In this document: positions 16,905-26,344 of the stretch, piece after piece
Layout: each line of letters begins with the position of its first letter
Numbering within the stretch: the stretch's first letter is position 1
NCBI RefSeq assembly: GCF_039614765.1
Contig: NZ_CP154879.1
Span: 186,001-250,000, forward strand
Length of the DNA: 64,000 nt
From: Castellaniella sp. MT123
Lineage (GTDB): Bacteria > Pseudomonadota > Gammaproteobacteria > Burkholderiales > Burkholderiaceae_B
Direction of reading: 5' to 3'
Program-made: the position numbers and the translations under genes
The notes under the pieces: generated by a model
What the model saw: the letters and a program-made list of their open reading frames with translations, nothing else
What the model was told of the DNA's origin: nothing
Databases searched by the model: none

Positions 16905-18793
16905 ATTCGATTCAAACAAGTACGGCGGACGGGGCCGGTGTGACCGCGAAGCCGACCCGCGCGACCCGCTCGCGAGGCGGCGTGACGCGCGGCCGGCTTC
17001 CGGAAATGCTGGTGGGTCTTGGCCTGATCTTGGCGCCCTTCGTCCTGCCGGCCGTGGGCATGAGCCCGGATCTGCTCACGCGGATCCTGATCTGGGGCCT
17101 GTTTGGCCTGGGCTTCGATCTGCTGTTCGGCTATACGGGCCTGTTGTCCTTCGGCCAGGCGGCCTTCTATGGCACGGGCGGTTTCGTCACGGCGTATCTG
17201 CTGACCGATGGCGTCGTGTCCAACATGTTGCTGGCGTTGCTGATCGGCACCGTGGTAGCGGCGATCGCCGGCCTGGTGATCGGCTACCTGACCCTGCGCC
17301 GCACCGGGATCTATTTCGCCATGAGCACCCTGGCCTTCGGCGAAATGTTCTATTTCCTGGAGAACTCGTCCTTCAAGGACTACACCGGGGGCGAAAACGG
17401 CATTGCGGGTGTGCCGCCACCCGAACTGTCGCTGGGGTTCATCAACATCCACATTTCCAGCGGTTGGCCGATGTACTGGTTCGTGGCGGTGATCTTCTTC
17501 CTGGGCTATCTGGTTGCCCGCCGCATCGTGCGATCGCCGTTCGGCGCGGTGCTCAAGGCGATTCAGGGCAACCCGAAGCGTGCGACCGCCCTGGGGCATT
17601 CCATCCAGACCTACAAGCTGATGGTGTTCGTGGTCGCGGCCGCCTATGGCGGGTTGGCGGGTGGCTTGCTGGGGTTGTTCCAGTCCTACATGCCGCCGGA
17701 TGCCTTCTCCCTGGATACGTCCGCCCAGCTGGTCATCCAGACTGTGATGGGCGGGGCGGGGACCCTGCTGGGCCCGCTGCTGGGGGCCACCATCTGGCTG
17801 TATCTGTACGAAGGCCTGCAACAGGTCGGCAATCTGGGGCCGTACTGGAAACTGATTCTGGGCGTGGTGTTCGTCGTTCTGGTGACGGTGTTCCGTCATG
17901 GAGTGGCGGGTGGCATCCTGGAATTCGTGCATCGCCGCCAGCGGCAACTGCCAGCCGATCTGGACCAGTCCGTCAGTCAGCATGTCGCGTCCTCCCTGGA
18001 TATCGTGCCACCGTTGAAGTCCACCCGGCCCGGCGCGCCAGTGCTGGAAGCCCGGGGCGTCAGCAAGCATTATGGCGGCCTGAAGGCCAATACCGACATT
18101 GACTTCACGCTGCGTGAAGGCGAACTGCACGGCGTGATCGGGCCCAACGGGGCGGGTAAATCCACGTTCTTCGCGATGCTGGCGGGCGAACTGCCCACCA
18201 CCACCGGCAAGGTCTTCTTCCGGGGGCAGGAGATCACCGGTATCGGCGTCACCTCGGTCTGCCAGCTGGGCATGAGCAAGAGCTATCAGATCAACCAGCT
18301 CTTCGAACACCTGACCGTGCGTCAGAACGTCATGATTCCGGTTCTGGCGCGGATGCGCGGGCGTTATCGCAACGATCTGCTCAGCAGCCTGCATTCCGAG
18401 CACCTGGATTCCCAGGTCAACGCGGCCATTGCCATGGTGGACCTCGGTCTCCATGCGGATACGCGGGTCTCGGACATGTCCTACGGCGAAAAGCGCCGCC
18501 TGGAAATCGGTTTGGCGCTGGCCACCGGCGCCAATGTCCTGCTGTTCGACGAACCGCTCGCCGGTCTGGGACCCGAGGAACGCGTGCTGGTCGTCTCGCT
18601 GCTGAAGTCCATCCGGGCGGGCCGCAGCATGGTGATCGTCGAACACGATATGGATGCCATGTTCGAACTGGCCGAACGCATTACCGTGCTCTATGAAGGC
18701 CGCAAGCTGGCCGAGGGCACGCCCGACGAAATCCGTCAGGACCCGGCGGTCCAGGCGGCCTACCTGGGAGGGATGGACGATGAGTCTGCTTGA
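16901..18793 (+). CDS. Fused branched-chain-type ABC permease (LivM) and ATPase (LivG)
   Basis: This 630-residue protein joins two normally separate subunits. Residues about 30-340 are a LivM-type permease (LLFGYTGLLSFGQAAFYGTG, GAVLKAIQGNPKRATALGHS, GGAGTLLGPLLGA); about 375-625 are a LivG-type ATPase with Walker A GPNGAGKST, a signature region DMSYGEKRRLEIG, Walker B VLLFDEPLAGLGP and H-loop IVEHDMD. The linker (about 345-370) is polar. The fusion ties one ATPase to one permease, with the partner ATPase being the next gene. The gene overlaps livH by 4 bases and the next gene by 14. Confidence 0.9.
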   Translation: MNSIQTSTADGAGVTAKPTRATRSRGGVTRGRLPEMLVGLGLILAPFVLPAVGMSPDLLTRILIWGLFGLGFDLLFGYTGLLSFGQAAFYGTGGFVTAYLLTDGVVSNMLLALLIGTVVAAIAGLVIGYLTLRRTGIYFAMSTLAFGEMFYFLENSSFKDYTGGENGIAGVPPPELSLGFINIHISSGWPMYWFVAVIFFLGYLVARRIVRSPFGAVLKAIQGNPKRATALGHSIQTYKLMVFVVAAAYGGLAGGLLGLFQSYMPPDAFSLDTSAQLVIQTVMGGAGTLLGPLLGATIWLYLYEGLQQVGNLGPYWKLILGVVFVVLVTVFRHGVAGGILEFVHRRQRQLPADLDQSVSQHVASSLDIVPPLKSTRPGAPVLEARGVSKHYGGLKANTDIDFTLREGELHGVIGPNGAGKSTFFAMLAGELPTTTGKVFFRGQEITGIGVTSVCQLGMSKSYQINQLFEHLTVRQNVMIPVLARMRGRYRNDLLSSLHSEHLDSQVNAAIAMVDLGLHADTRVSDMSYGEKRRLEIGLALATGANVLLFDEPLAGLGPEERVLVVSLLKSIRAGRSMVIVEHDMDAMFELAERITVLYEGRKLAEGTPDEIRQDPAVQAAYLGGMDDESA

Positions 18794-19484
18794 AGTCGAC
18801 AAGATCAACAGCTATTACGGGGATTCGCACATCCTGTTCGATGTCACGATGCGCATCGAGGAACACGAGGTCGTCGCCCTGCTGGGGCGCAATGGGGCCG
18901 GCAAGAGCACGACGCTGAAATCCCTGATGGGCATGGTCGAGGTCAAATCCGGCACGATCCGGCACCGGGGGGTGGAGATCCAGCATCTGCAGCCCTATGG
19001 CCGCGCCGCGCTGGGCATCCAGCTCGTGCCCGAGGAACGCCGGGTGTTCGGTTCGATCTCCGTGCAGGAAAACCTGCAGCTGGCGGCCATGACAGCCGAA
19101 AAACCGCGCACGCTCGACGAAATCTACACGACCTTTCCGCGCCTGGCCGAGCGCAAGCGCAACCGGGGCAAGCAGCTCTCGGGGGGCGAGCAGCAGATGC
19201 TGGCGATCGCCCGGGCGATGATCCGCAATGCGGACATCATCCTGCTCGACGAGCCGTTCGAGGGCCTGGCACCGATCATCGTGCGGGATCTGATGGCCGT
19301 CTGCCGCCAGCTGGCCGATGCGGGACAGACGATCGTCATCGTCGAACAGAACGTGCGGGCGGCCCTGGCTCTGGCCGACCGCAGCTATATCGTCAACAAT
19401 GGTCATGTGGTGTACGAGGGCACGCCCAAGGACCTGCACGAAAACGGCGAGATCATCGAGCGTTATCTCGGGGTCAAGGCCTGA
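18780..19484 (+). CDS. Branched-chain-type ABC transporter ATPase (LivF family)
   Basis: The 234-residue ATPase has Walker A GRNGAGKST, signature LSGGEQQMLAIARAM, Walker B IILLDEPFEGLAP and H-loop VEQN, as in LivF. It pairs with the ATPase half of the upstream fusion. The ATG at 18780 overlaps the preceding gene by 14 bases; a longer in-frame start lies inside that gene and has no ribosome site. A rho-independent terminator follows at 19513-19540, closing the operon. Confidence 0.92.
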   Translation: MSLLEVDKINSYYGDSHILFDVTMRIEEHEVVALLGRNGAGKSTTLKSLMGMVEVKSGTIRHRGVEIQHLQPYGRAALGIQLVPEERRVFGSISVQENLQLAAMTAEKPRTLDEIYTTFPRLAERKRNRGKQLSGGEQQMLAIARAMIRNADIILLDEPFEGLAPIIVRDLMAVCRQLADAGQTIVIVEQNVRAALALADRSYIVNNGHVVYEGTPKDLHENGEIIERYLGVKA

Positions 19485-19512
19485 TTCGCGCCGGCCCGGA
19501 CGGGCGATTTTC

Positions 19513-19540
19513 GGACCTCGCTTGTGCGGGGTCCTTTTTT
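19513..19540 (+). terminator. Rho-independent terminator of the ABC operon
   Basis: GGACCTCGC (19513-19521) pairs with GCGGGGTCC (19526-19534, one G-T pair) around a 4-nt loop and runs into six T. Confidence 0.88.
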
Positions 19541-19616
19541 CATCCGCCGGCCCGAAGTATGGCGCCGGTGCACGGTGTTAACCTATAGTCTGTTTCATTT
19601 TCATCGTTCGTTCCAC

Positions 19617-20264
19617 ATGCCCACCTCTCCTGGTGCCGCCCCCGCTGCGGACAGCGACCTGTTGCAGTATGTCGCCTCCAGCCAATTGCCCACGCCCTGG
19701 GCCATCTTCCGGATCCACGCCTTCGTCGAACCCGCAACGGGCAAGGAACACGTGGCCCTGACACTGGGCAACCCGGGCGCGGATGCCCCCGTGCTGGCTC
19801 GCATCCATTCCGAATGCCTGACGGGCGATGCGCTGTTCAGTCAGCGCTGCGACTGCGGCGCCCAGCTGGAAGCCGCCATACAGCGCATCGCGGAAGAAGG
19901 CTGCGGCATCATCATGTATCTGCGCCAGGAAGGCCGGGGCATTGGCCTGCTGAACAAGATCCGGGCCTATCAGCTGCAGGACGAGGGGGCCGATACGGTC
20001 GAGGCCAATGAACGGTTGGGTTTTCCCGCCGACCTGCGCCGCTACGATCTGTGCCGTCCGATGTTGGCGCATTTCGGTATCCGCAGCGTGCGCCTGATGA
20101 CCAATAATCCACGCAAGGAACGCGTGCTGGCGGACATGGGCATCACCATCGCCGAACACATTCCGCTGCAGGTCAATCGCAACCCCTATAACGAGCAATA
20201 CCTGCGCACCAAGGCCCGCAAGCTCGGCCATCAGTTCAAGGAATACTTCGGCGAGGCGCCTTGA
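19617..20264 (+). CDS. ribA: GTP cyclohydrolase II
   Basis: RibA opens GTP to 2,5-diamino-6-ribosylamino-pyrimidinone phosphate, the first step of riboflavin synthesis. The 215-residue protein has the zinc site spread over [19 protein letters not shown] (three Cys), the substrate loop [15 protein letters not shown] and the VEANERLGF stretch. It is the stand-alone enzyme without a fused RibB domain. ATG 19617 is used because it gives the usual length; there is no recognisable Shine-Dalgarno sequence before it. TATAGT at about 19584 could be a -10 element. Confidence 0.94.
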   Translation: MPTSPGAAPAADSDLLQYVASSQLPTPWAIFRIHAFVEPATGKEHVALTLGNPGADAPVLARIHSECLTGDALFSQRCDCGAQLEAAIQRIAEEGCGIIMYLRQEGRGIGLLNKIRAYQLQDEGADTVEANERLGFPADLRRYDLCRPMLAHFGIRSVRLMTNNPRKERVLADMGITIAEHIPLQVNRNPYNEQYLRTKARKLGHQFKEYFGEAP

Positions 20265-20403
20265 AGCCACCTCGGGCCCGGCACGGTCGCTCACGATATT
20301 ACTGATGGTGACGGGACTGACAATGTGTTAAAAGACTGGGTGTCGCAGGGTCCTTTGGCGGTCTCATGATGGTCCACTCCTCGCATCCACCCGGTTCCGT
20401 GTG

Positions 20404-22581
20404 ATGTTTCCCCCATCCGCACCCATACGTCCGTTCCATAACCAGGATTCCGGCCCCGCCAGCGTGATGCCGCCCGTCGAATCTTCCGATCGCTCCCATA
20501 TCCTGGCCTTGCTGCGTCTGGGTGATTTTTCCCAGGATGCGTTTTTCGCGACCGACACGCAGGGTGCCATCCTCTACATGAACCGCAGCGCCGAACGCCT
20601 GTTCGGCTATCGGCGCGGAGACGCGGTCGGCTTGCGCGTGGATGCGTTGTTGCCCGACGTGGCCGAGGTCAATGCGCGGCTCGACCAGGAAGGCGCGCGC
20701 AACGCCCTGCTGTGGCGGGGCCGCGGACAGCACCGGCAGCACATGGCCCTCAATCTGGCCGGGGCGGCCACGCAGATTTGCTCGCAGACGGGGCACAGTC
20801 ACCTGTACATCATGCGCCAGCATCGTGGTGGCCTAAGCGACACCGACCGCCAGGCGGAACTCGCCTCGCTGGTCTATCGCAGCACCAGCGAGGGCATGCT
20901 GGTGCTCGATCCCAGGGGCGTCATCCTGGATGTCAACCCGGCTTTCGTCAGCCTGCGCGGGCGTGCCGAATCCGACGTGGTGGGCCGCCATGTGCGCTGC
21001 CTGAATTCGCCGTGCCATGACCGTGAGTTCTATCGGGTCATGTGGCGCACCGTGATGGAAACAGGCAGCTGGCAAGGCGAACATTGGGGCCAGCACGTCA
21101 ACGGCGAACTCTACCCCGAATGGCTCAGCATCAACACCTCGTTCAACGACCAGGGGGAAGTCCACCGCCGGGTGATGATCTTCTCCAATATCGCCGAGAT
21201 CAAGCAGGCCGAAGCCATCATCTGGAAGCAGGCCAATTTCGACCGGCTCACCGATCTGCCCAACCGGCAGATGTTTCATGACCGGCTCGAACAGAGCATC
21301 CTCAAGGCGCGCCGCACGGGTGGGCGCATTGGCCTGCTATTCCTGGACCTGGATCGCTTCAAGGAAATCAACGACACGCTGGGCCATGCCATGGGCGACG
21401 AGCTTCTGAAGGAAGCCTCCCGCCGCCTGAGCGCCTGCGTGCGGCAAAGCGACACGGTCGCCCGCCTGGGGGGCGACGAGTTCACGGTCCTGCTGGACGG
21501 CGTGCACGAACCCCGCGATGTCGAACGCCTGACCCGGGCGATCCTGCGATCGCTGGCCGAGCCCTTCCGGCTGGGTGTTGAAACCGTCTTCATTTCCACC
21601 AGCATTGGCATTACCTTCTATCCCGACGACGCCACCGATGCCGAGACCTTGCTGAACAACGCCGACCAGGCCATGTATTCGGCGAAGGCCGAAGGCCGCA
21701 ACCGCAGCTGCTACTTCACCCTGTCCATGCAGGAACGGGCCCAGAAACGGATGCGTCTGGTCAACGATCTGCACCTGGCGCTCGACCAGAATCAGTTCTC
21801 GCTGGATTTCCAGCCGATCGTGGATCTGCGCAGCGGGCGCGTGGTCAAGGCCGAAACCCTGCTGCGTTGGCATCATCCGGTGCGCGGCCTGGTTTCACCC
21901 GCCGAATTCATTCCCCTGGCCGAGGAAACCGGCATCATCCGGCCCTTGGGCGACTGGGTTTTCTGCGAAGCCACGCGGCAGATTTCGGAATGGCGCAACC
22001 GGTTCGACCGGGACATCCAGGTCAGCGTCAATATCTCGCCGGCGCAGTTGCGCCACGAAGGCCTGGATCTGGCCTTCTGGAGCACGCACCTGAACACGCT
22101 GGGCCTGGCCTCCCGCCATGTCATCATCGAAATCACCGAGGGCCTGCTGATCGATTCGGGGGACGACCGCATCCGCCTCCAGCTCGAAGCCTTCCGCACG
22201 GCGGGCATGCAGGTGGCGCTCGATGATTTCGGGACGGGCTATTCGTCCCTGTCCTATCTGCGTAAATTCGACATCGACTTCCTGAAGATCGATCAGTCCT
22301 TCGTCGCCAACCTCAGTCGCGGCAGTGCCGATCATGCCTTGTGCGAAGCCATCATCCTGCTGGCGCACAAACTGGGTCTGAGCGTGGTGGCCGAGGGCAT
22401 CGAGACACCCCGGCAATACGATCTGCTGGCGGCGGCCGGCTGCGATTTCGGCCAAGGCTACCTGTTCGCCCGCCCCATGGCGGCGCATATGTTCGAAGGG
22501 CTGCTGGCCGTTGGCGCCGACGTGCGGCCGGCGCATGCCCGGCAGGGCGGGGCGGCGGAACATACCGCGTCGGACCGCTGA
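20404..22581 (+). CDS. Diguanylate cyclase/phosphodiesterase with two PAS domains
   Basis: The 725-residue protein has PAS-like regions at about 40-150 and 160-285, a GGDEF domain at about 290-455 with an intact RLGGDEF near 357, and an EAL domain at about 470-715. In the EAL domain the name motif reads ETLLRW near 484, with DDFGTGYSS and AEGIET kept, so phosphodiesterase activity remains plausible. No transmembrane segment is visible, so it is likely cytosolic and senses a signal through PAS. It would make and/or break cyclic-di-GMP to switch between motile and sessile life. The start (ATG 20404, with a GTG next to it) has no clear ribosome site; ATG 20467 is an alternative. Confidence 0.88.
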   Translation: MFPPSAPIRPFHNQDSGPASVMPPVESSDRSHILALLRLGDFSQDAFFATDTQGAILYMNRSAERLFGYRRGDAVGLRVDALLPDVAEVNARLDQEGARNALLWRGRGQHRQHMALNLAGAATQICSQTGHSHLYIMRQHRGGLSDTDRQAELASLVYRSTSEGMLVLDPRGVILDVNPAFVSLRGRAESDVVGRHVRCLNSPCHDREFYRVMWRTVMETGSWQGEHWGQHVNGELYPEWLSINTSFNDQGEVHRRVMIFSNIAEIKQAEAIIWKQANFDRLTDLPNRQMFHDRLEQSILKARRTGGRIGLLFLDLDRFKEINDTLGHAMGDELLKEASRRLSACVRQSDTVARLGGDEFTVLLDGVHEPRDVERLTRAILRSLAEPFRLGVETVFISTSIGITFYPDDATDAETLLNNADQAMYSAKAEGRNRSCYFTLSMQERAQKRMRLVNDLHLALDQNQFSLDFQPIVDLRSGRVVKAETLLRWHHPVRGLVSPAEFIPLAEETGIIRPLGDWVFCEATRQISEWRNRFDRDIQVSVNISPAQLRHEGLDLAFWSTHLNTLGLASRHVIIEITEGLLIDSGDDRIRLQLEAFRTAGMQVALDDFGTGYSSLSYLRKFDIDFLKIDQSFVANLSRGSADHALCEAIILLAHKLGLSVVAEGIETPRQYDLLAAAGCDFGQGYLFARPMAAHMFEGLLAVGADVRPAHARQGGAAEHTASDR

Positions 22582-22593
22582 CCCGTCAGGCGA

Positions 22594-24174
22594 TCAGCGC
22601 GGATTCTTCAGGCAATCGGGTGTGGCCGGCAGGACGGCCCAGTGCAGATCGATGCGCGGGCCCTTCGGGGCGGACCACGGCACTTCATCCACACCCTTCC
22701 AGCGGGCCGCGTCATACAGAGCCTGTACTGCGGCGGACGGTGCCGCCCGGCCAACGTCGCTGAAAGCGACGACGGCGCCACATGACAGGGCGGTCCCGGG
22801 GGCGAACCAGGGCGACTGTTCGTCGCTGGCGTCGATGTAGACCTGGGTTTTCGGGCTGACGTGAACGGCGATGTTGCCGCCCATCCAGGTATTGGACACG
22901 ATCACCCGCAAAGGCCGTCCCGGCTGATATTGCTGCCAGTGCCGCACGGCCAGCTCCGCGAGCGCGGATCCGGGGTAGGTCGAACGGGCGGCTCTGCCGG
23001 CCGCCTCGGCCAGCGGCCCGCGGGCAATGGCGTAACCCAGGGCCATCACGAGGTGCAGTCCGGCGACCAGGATCAGGATACGCCGCAGCTGGACACCATC
23101 CTGCCCACGCAGCCACCACAGGCCATAGAAGCCGAACAGCACAAAGAAGGTGCTGGCCCACGATGCTTCCAGCCGGGACCCCAGCAAGGCGGAGACCAGA
23201 ACCGTCGCGACGAAGGGCGTCAGGCCCACCCAAAGCAGGAACCGGCGGTCGTGGGCGGAAAAATCGTGCAGGTACCGGGGCATCCGGCGGCCGGGATCGA
23301 AGGATTCGTCATTGGCGGCATACCCCGGGGCGCGGTCCCCCGCGCGCCGGCGCCAAAAGGCCCAGGCCACCAGCGCCAGCACCATCGGGGCGACGCGCCC
23401 GATCTGATCCAGAACGAACGAGAGCAGCTCGCCCAGGGCGACCAGGCGGCCACCCGCCTGCAGCGAGGCGTCGGCGTAGAACAGGGGTTCGAAACGGTGC
23501 TGGGCCAGCCACCACAGGTGGGGGCTCAGGATCAGCAGAAAGGCGCCGGTGGCCCATAGCACGCCCCGCCAGGTACGGCCGCTGCGCAGGGCTCCGGTGC
23601 GCAGCAGATACAGGAAGAACGCGGCGAACTGGATCAGCGCGCTGTACTTGGTCATCATCGCCAGGCCGCAGACGGCGCCCAGCAGCACCCAATCGCGGGC
23701 CCGCTGGCTGCGCGTGGCCCGGTAAAAGAGCCAGATCGACGCGGTGATGGACCACAGTTGCGCCGTGTTGTGGTTGTAGATGGTGCCGCGCAGGGAAAAG
23801 TAGGCCGTCACCGATACCAGCAGGGTGGCGATCAGGGCGCGGTGCGGGGTCGTCAGCTCGCATCCCAGCTTCCAGACGAACCACAGCCCCAGCGCGGAAA
23901 AAATCTGGCCCATCAGAAACGGCAGCCAGACCGGACGGCCGAACAGGTCGATGGCGAAATGCATGAACCAGGACGGCAGGGGCGGGTGCTTGGTGTAGCC
24001 CAGTTCCAGGCTGGCGCCCCAGACCAGTTCCTCCATGCCGTCCAGATCGGGCGCCGAATGGCTGATTGCGCAGAGCACCGTCCACAGCGCCACCATGCCC
24101 AGCAGACAGAACAGCACCAGCGCAGTGCCAGGGGGGCGCGCCAACAGAGGAATCTTGGGGGGGGAGGCCAGCAT
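22594..24174 (-). CDS. ArnT-like membrane glycosyltransferase (GT39/GT83 superfamily)
   Basis: The 526-residue protein has the acidic loop motif APDLDGMEELVWG near residue 45, then TKHPPLPSWFMH (HPP), hallmarks of the ArnT/PMT-like family with a conserved YTKHPPL segment, and about ten hydrophobic helices. It should transfer a sugar from a polyprenyl-phosphate donor to an envelope acceptor; the substrate is unknown. It differs from the protein at 7283-9034. Two starts compete: ATG 24174 (used) and GTG 24231, the latter inside a perfect 16-nt palindrome at 24218-24233. It is divergent from lipA. Confidence 0.75.
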   Translation of the reverse strand: MLASPPKIPLLARPPGTALVLFCLLGMVALWTVLCAISHSAPDLDGMEELVWGASLELGYTKHPPLPSWFMHFAIDLFGRPVWLPFLMGQIFSALGLWFVWKLGCELTTPHRALIATLLVSVTAYFSLRGTIYNHNTAQLWSITASIWLFYRATRSQRARDWVLLGAVCGLAMMTKYSALIQFAAFFLYLLRTGALRSGRTWRGVLWATGAFLLILSPHLWWLAQHRFEPLFYADASLQAGGRLVALGELLSFVLDQIGRVAPMVLALVAWAFWRRRAGDRAPGYAANDESFDPGRRMPRYLHDFSAHDRRFLLWVGLTPFVATVLVSALLGSRLEASWASTFFVLFGFYGLWWLRGQDGVQLRRILILVAGLHLVMALGYAIARGPLAEAAGRAARSTYPGSALAELAVRHWQQYQPGRPLRVIVSNTWMGGNIAVHVSPKTQVYIDASDEQSPWFAPGTALSCGAVVAFSDVGRAAPSAAVQALYDAARWKGVDEVPWSAPKGPRIDLHWAVLPATPDCLKNPR

Positions 24175-24217
24175 GGCCGCCAGTATACAGAGCCCGATGC
24201 GGGTAGGGGAATCGGCA

Positions 24218-24233
24218 GGGTGCCCGGGCACCC
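24218..24233. repeat. Perfect 16-nt palindrome between divergent genes
   Basis: GGGTGCCCGGGCACCC reads the same on both strands and lies between the glycosyltransferase gene (minus) and lipA (plus, starting at 24304). It could be an operator or an mRNA hairpin. Confidence 0.4.
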
Positions 24234-24303
24234 CATGGTACTATCGCCTCCAGGCGAGCGCCGGGGCTGACGCACGCCCGTTTCCATTTTGCACAGGTTT
24301 CCC

Positions 24304-25290
24304 ATGACGACCGAAGTCCCTATCATCCGCGCCCGTTCGGGATCGAAATTCACCAGCCCGCAGGGCACCCGCGCCGTCAAGGACGGCATGCGGCCCAGCG
24401 AGCTGTCCGAAATCCCCGACTCCGCCCCCAAGCCCTCCTGGCTGCGGGTGCGCATCCCGTCGGGCGAGCGCTACCAGGAAGTCCGCGAGATCGTCGAGAC
24501 GCACAAGCTCAATACCGTCTGCGCGGAATCCAAATGCCCGAACATCGCCGAATGCTGGGGGCGGGGGACCGCCACCCTGATGCTGATGGGATCGGTCTGT
24601 ACGCGGGCCTGTAAATTCTGCGCGGTCAGCACGGGCAACCCGCATGGCTGGCTGGATCACAATGAGCCGGCCAGCGTGGCCGACGCCGTGGCCCTGATGC
24701 AGCTGAAGTACGTGGTGCTGACCTCGGTGGACCGCGACGATCTGATCGATGGCGGGGCGGGCCATTACGCGGCCTGCATCCGCGCCATCCACGAGCGGTC
24801 GCCGCACACCGCCGTCGAGGCGCTGACGCCGGATTTCCAGGGCAACCATGGCTGCGTGGAAACCATCCTGGATGCCGGCTTGACGACGTTCGCCCAGAAT
24901 CTGGAAACAGTCGAACGGCTGACCCACGTCGTGCGCGATGTGCGCGCCGGTTATCAGCAGACGCTGGACGTCCTGGCGCACGCCAAGTCCTACGCACCCC
25001 ACACACTGACCAAGACCAGCATGATGCTCGGGCTGGGCGAAACCGACGACGAAATCGAGCAGGCCATGGACGACATCCGGGCGGCCAACGTCGATATCCT
25101 GACCTTTGGCCAGTACATGCGGCCCACCGCCAATCACCTGCCGGTGCGCCGCTTTGTCACGCCTGAACAGTTCCGCGCGTTTCGCGACCTGGGACTGTCC
25201 AAGGGCTTCCGCGAGGTCGTCTCCGGCGCCCTGGTCCGTTCCAGCTATCGGGCCGAACAGGTACTGCAAAAGGAAAACGTGGGTCTTTGA
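24304..25290 (+). CDS. lipA: Lipoyl synthase
   Basis: LipA inserts two sulfurs into protein-bound octanoyl groups, making the lipoyl cofactor of 2-oxoacid dehydrogenases. The 328-residue radical-SAM enzyme has both iron-sulfur clusters: the auxiliary cluster cysteines in [12 protein letters not shown] and the radical-SAM [10 protein letters not shown] motif; the C-terminal RSSYRAEQ serine ligand region is present. ATG 24304 gives the family start. The partner octanoyltransferase gene lipB, often next to lipA, is not adjacent here. Confidence 0.96.
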   Translation: MTTEVPIIRARSGSKFTSPQGTRAVKDGMRPSELSEIPDSAPKPSWLRVRIPSGERYQEVREIVETHKLNTVCAESKCPNIAECWGRGTATLMLMGSVCTRACKFCAVSTGNPHGWLDHNEPASVADAVALMQLKYVVLTSVDRDDLIDGGAGHYAACIRAIHERSPHTAVEALTPDFQGNHGCVETILDAGLTTFAQNLETVERLTHVVRDVRAGYQQTLDVLAHAKSYAPHTLTKTSMMLGLGETDDEIEQAMDDIRAANVDILTFGQYMRPTANHLPVRRFVTPEQFRAFRDLGLSKGFREVVSGALVRSSYRAEQVLQKENVGL

Positions 25291-25292
25291 CC

Positions 25293-26252
25293 TCAGGTTG
25301 CGGGCTTGCCACGCGCGGATTCGTCCGGTCGTGGATCTTCGGGCGGCGTATCGCCCTCGATCGACAGCCCCGACTTCCTGACCTGGCGTTCCAGTTCGTC
25401 GGCCAGGTCGCGGCACGCCGGGCCGGGGAATTCGGGCCGGGCAAACACCCGGTACAGCATGGCGTAGCGGTGCCGCCCCTCGATCAGCGGCAGGGGCAGC
25501 AGCCGGCCGTCCGCCAGTTCATCCCGGATGCTCAGTTCCGGGTACCAGGCAAAGCCCAGTCCCGAGCAGGCGGCGCGGATCGAGCTGGATGGATGGCTGA
25601 AGGTCCAGCGCTGTTCGGCATCCAGCCAGCCGGCGCTTTGGCGCTGTGATCCCGAGTCCCGGATCACCAGTTGCCGGTGCTGCCGCAGATCCGCCCATTC
25701 CAGCGGGCGCCCCAGGGCGTGCAGCGCATGGGAAGGCGCGGCCGCAGCCACGAAGCGGATCTGCAGCAACGGTTCGCCACTGAACCCCTGGGGAATTCGG
25801 GGTGTGATCACCAGATCGGCCTCGCGGCGCAGCAGAGCCTCGTCCGTGCCACTGAGCACGGTTTCCAGGATCTCGATGCGGGTGGTGGCGCAGTCCGGAC
25901 TGAAGGCCTCCAGCGCCTGCAACAGCAGCCATTCCGGGAACAATGCGTCCACCGCCAGCCGCAACAGGGGTTCGCGGCCGATCGCCAGCTGGCGGGCGGC
26001 GGACTCCAGGCCCCGGGCATGTTCCACCAGCAGGCGCGCGCGCTGCAGCAGGATCTGGCCGGCCGATGTCGGGACGGCGCGCCGGCCTTCCTGGCGAAAC
26101 ACGCGCAGCCCCAGCTGGTCTTCCAGGCGCTGGACGGCGTAGCTGACCGACGACTGGCTTTTCCCCAGGGCCTCGGCAGCCTGGGCATAGCCGCCGTGAT
26201 CGACGACCGCGAGGAGCGCCTGCCAGTGGGCGATAGGGATAATATCGTTCAT
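25293..26252 (-). CDS. LysR-family transcriptional regulator
   Basis: The 319-residue protein has an N-terminal winged helix-turn-helix (LLAVVDHGGYAQAAEALGKSQSSVSYAVQRLE split over residues 13-45) and a C-terminal ligand-binding domain of the LysR type. It is transcribed away from the pirin gene, the classical arrangement in which a LysR protein controls its divergent neighbour. The intergenic region holds a 10-bp inverted repeat (26261-26302). The stop is only 2 bases from the lipA stop on the other strand, so the two genes converge without a visible terminator. Confidence 0.9.
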   Translation of the reverse strand: MNDIIPIAHWQALLAVVDHGGYAQAAEALGKSQSSVSYAVQRLEDQLGLRVFRQEGRRAVPTSAGQILLQRARLLVEHARGLESAARQLAIGREPLLRLAVDALFPEWLLLQALEAFSPDCATTRIEILETVLSGTDEALLRREADLVITPRIPQGFSGEPLLQIRFVAAAAPSHALHALGRPLEWADLRQHRQLVIRDSGSQRQSAGWLDAEQRWTFSHPSSSIRAACSGLGFAWYPELSIRDELADGRLLPLPLIEGRHRYAMLYRVFARPEFPGPACRDLADELERQVRKSGLSIEGDTPPEDPRPDESARGKPAT

Positions 26253-26260
26253 ATCTAAAT

Positions 26261-26302
26261 ATTCGATAAAAAAGCGCTTGTTTTTTCAGTTGTTTATCGA
26301 AT
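26261..26302. promoter_or_regulatory. Inverted repeat between LysR gene and pirin gene
   Basis: ATTCGATAAA (26261-26270) and TTTATCGAAT (26293-26302) are perfect inverted copies separated by 22 bases, so centres are 32 bases apart, close to three helical turns. The region is AT-rich. It is a good candidate for the binding site of the adjacent LysR protein, controlling both genes. Confidence 0.55.
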
Positions 26303-26344
26303 TATATGATTCATAATGGATGTCATCTGAATACGGAGCTGACC

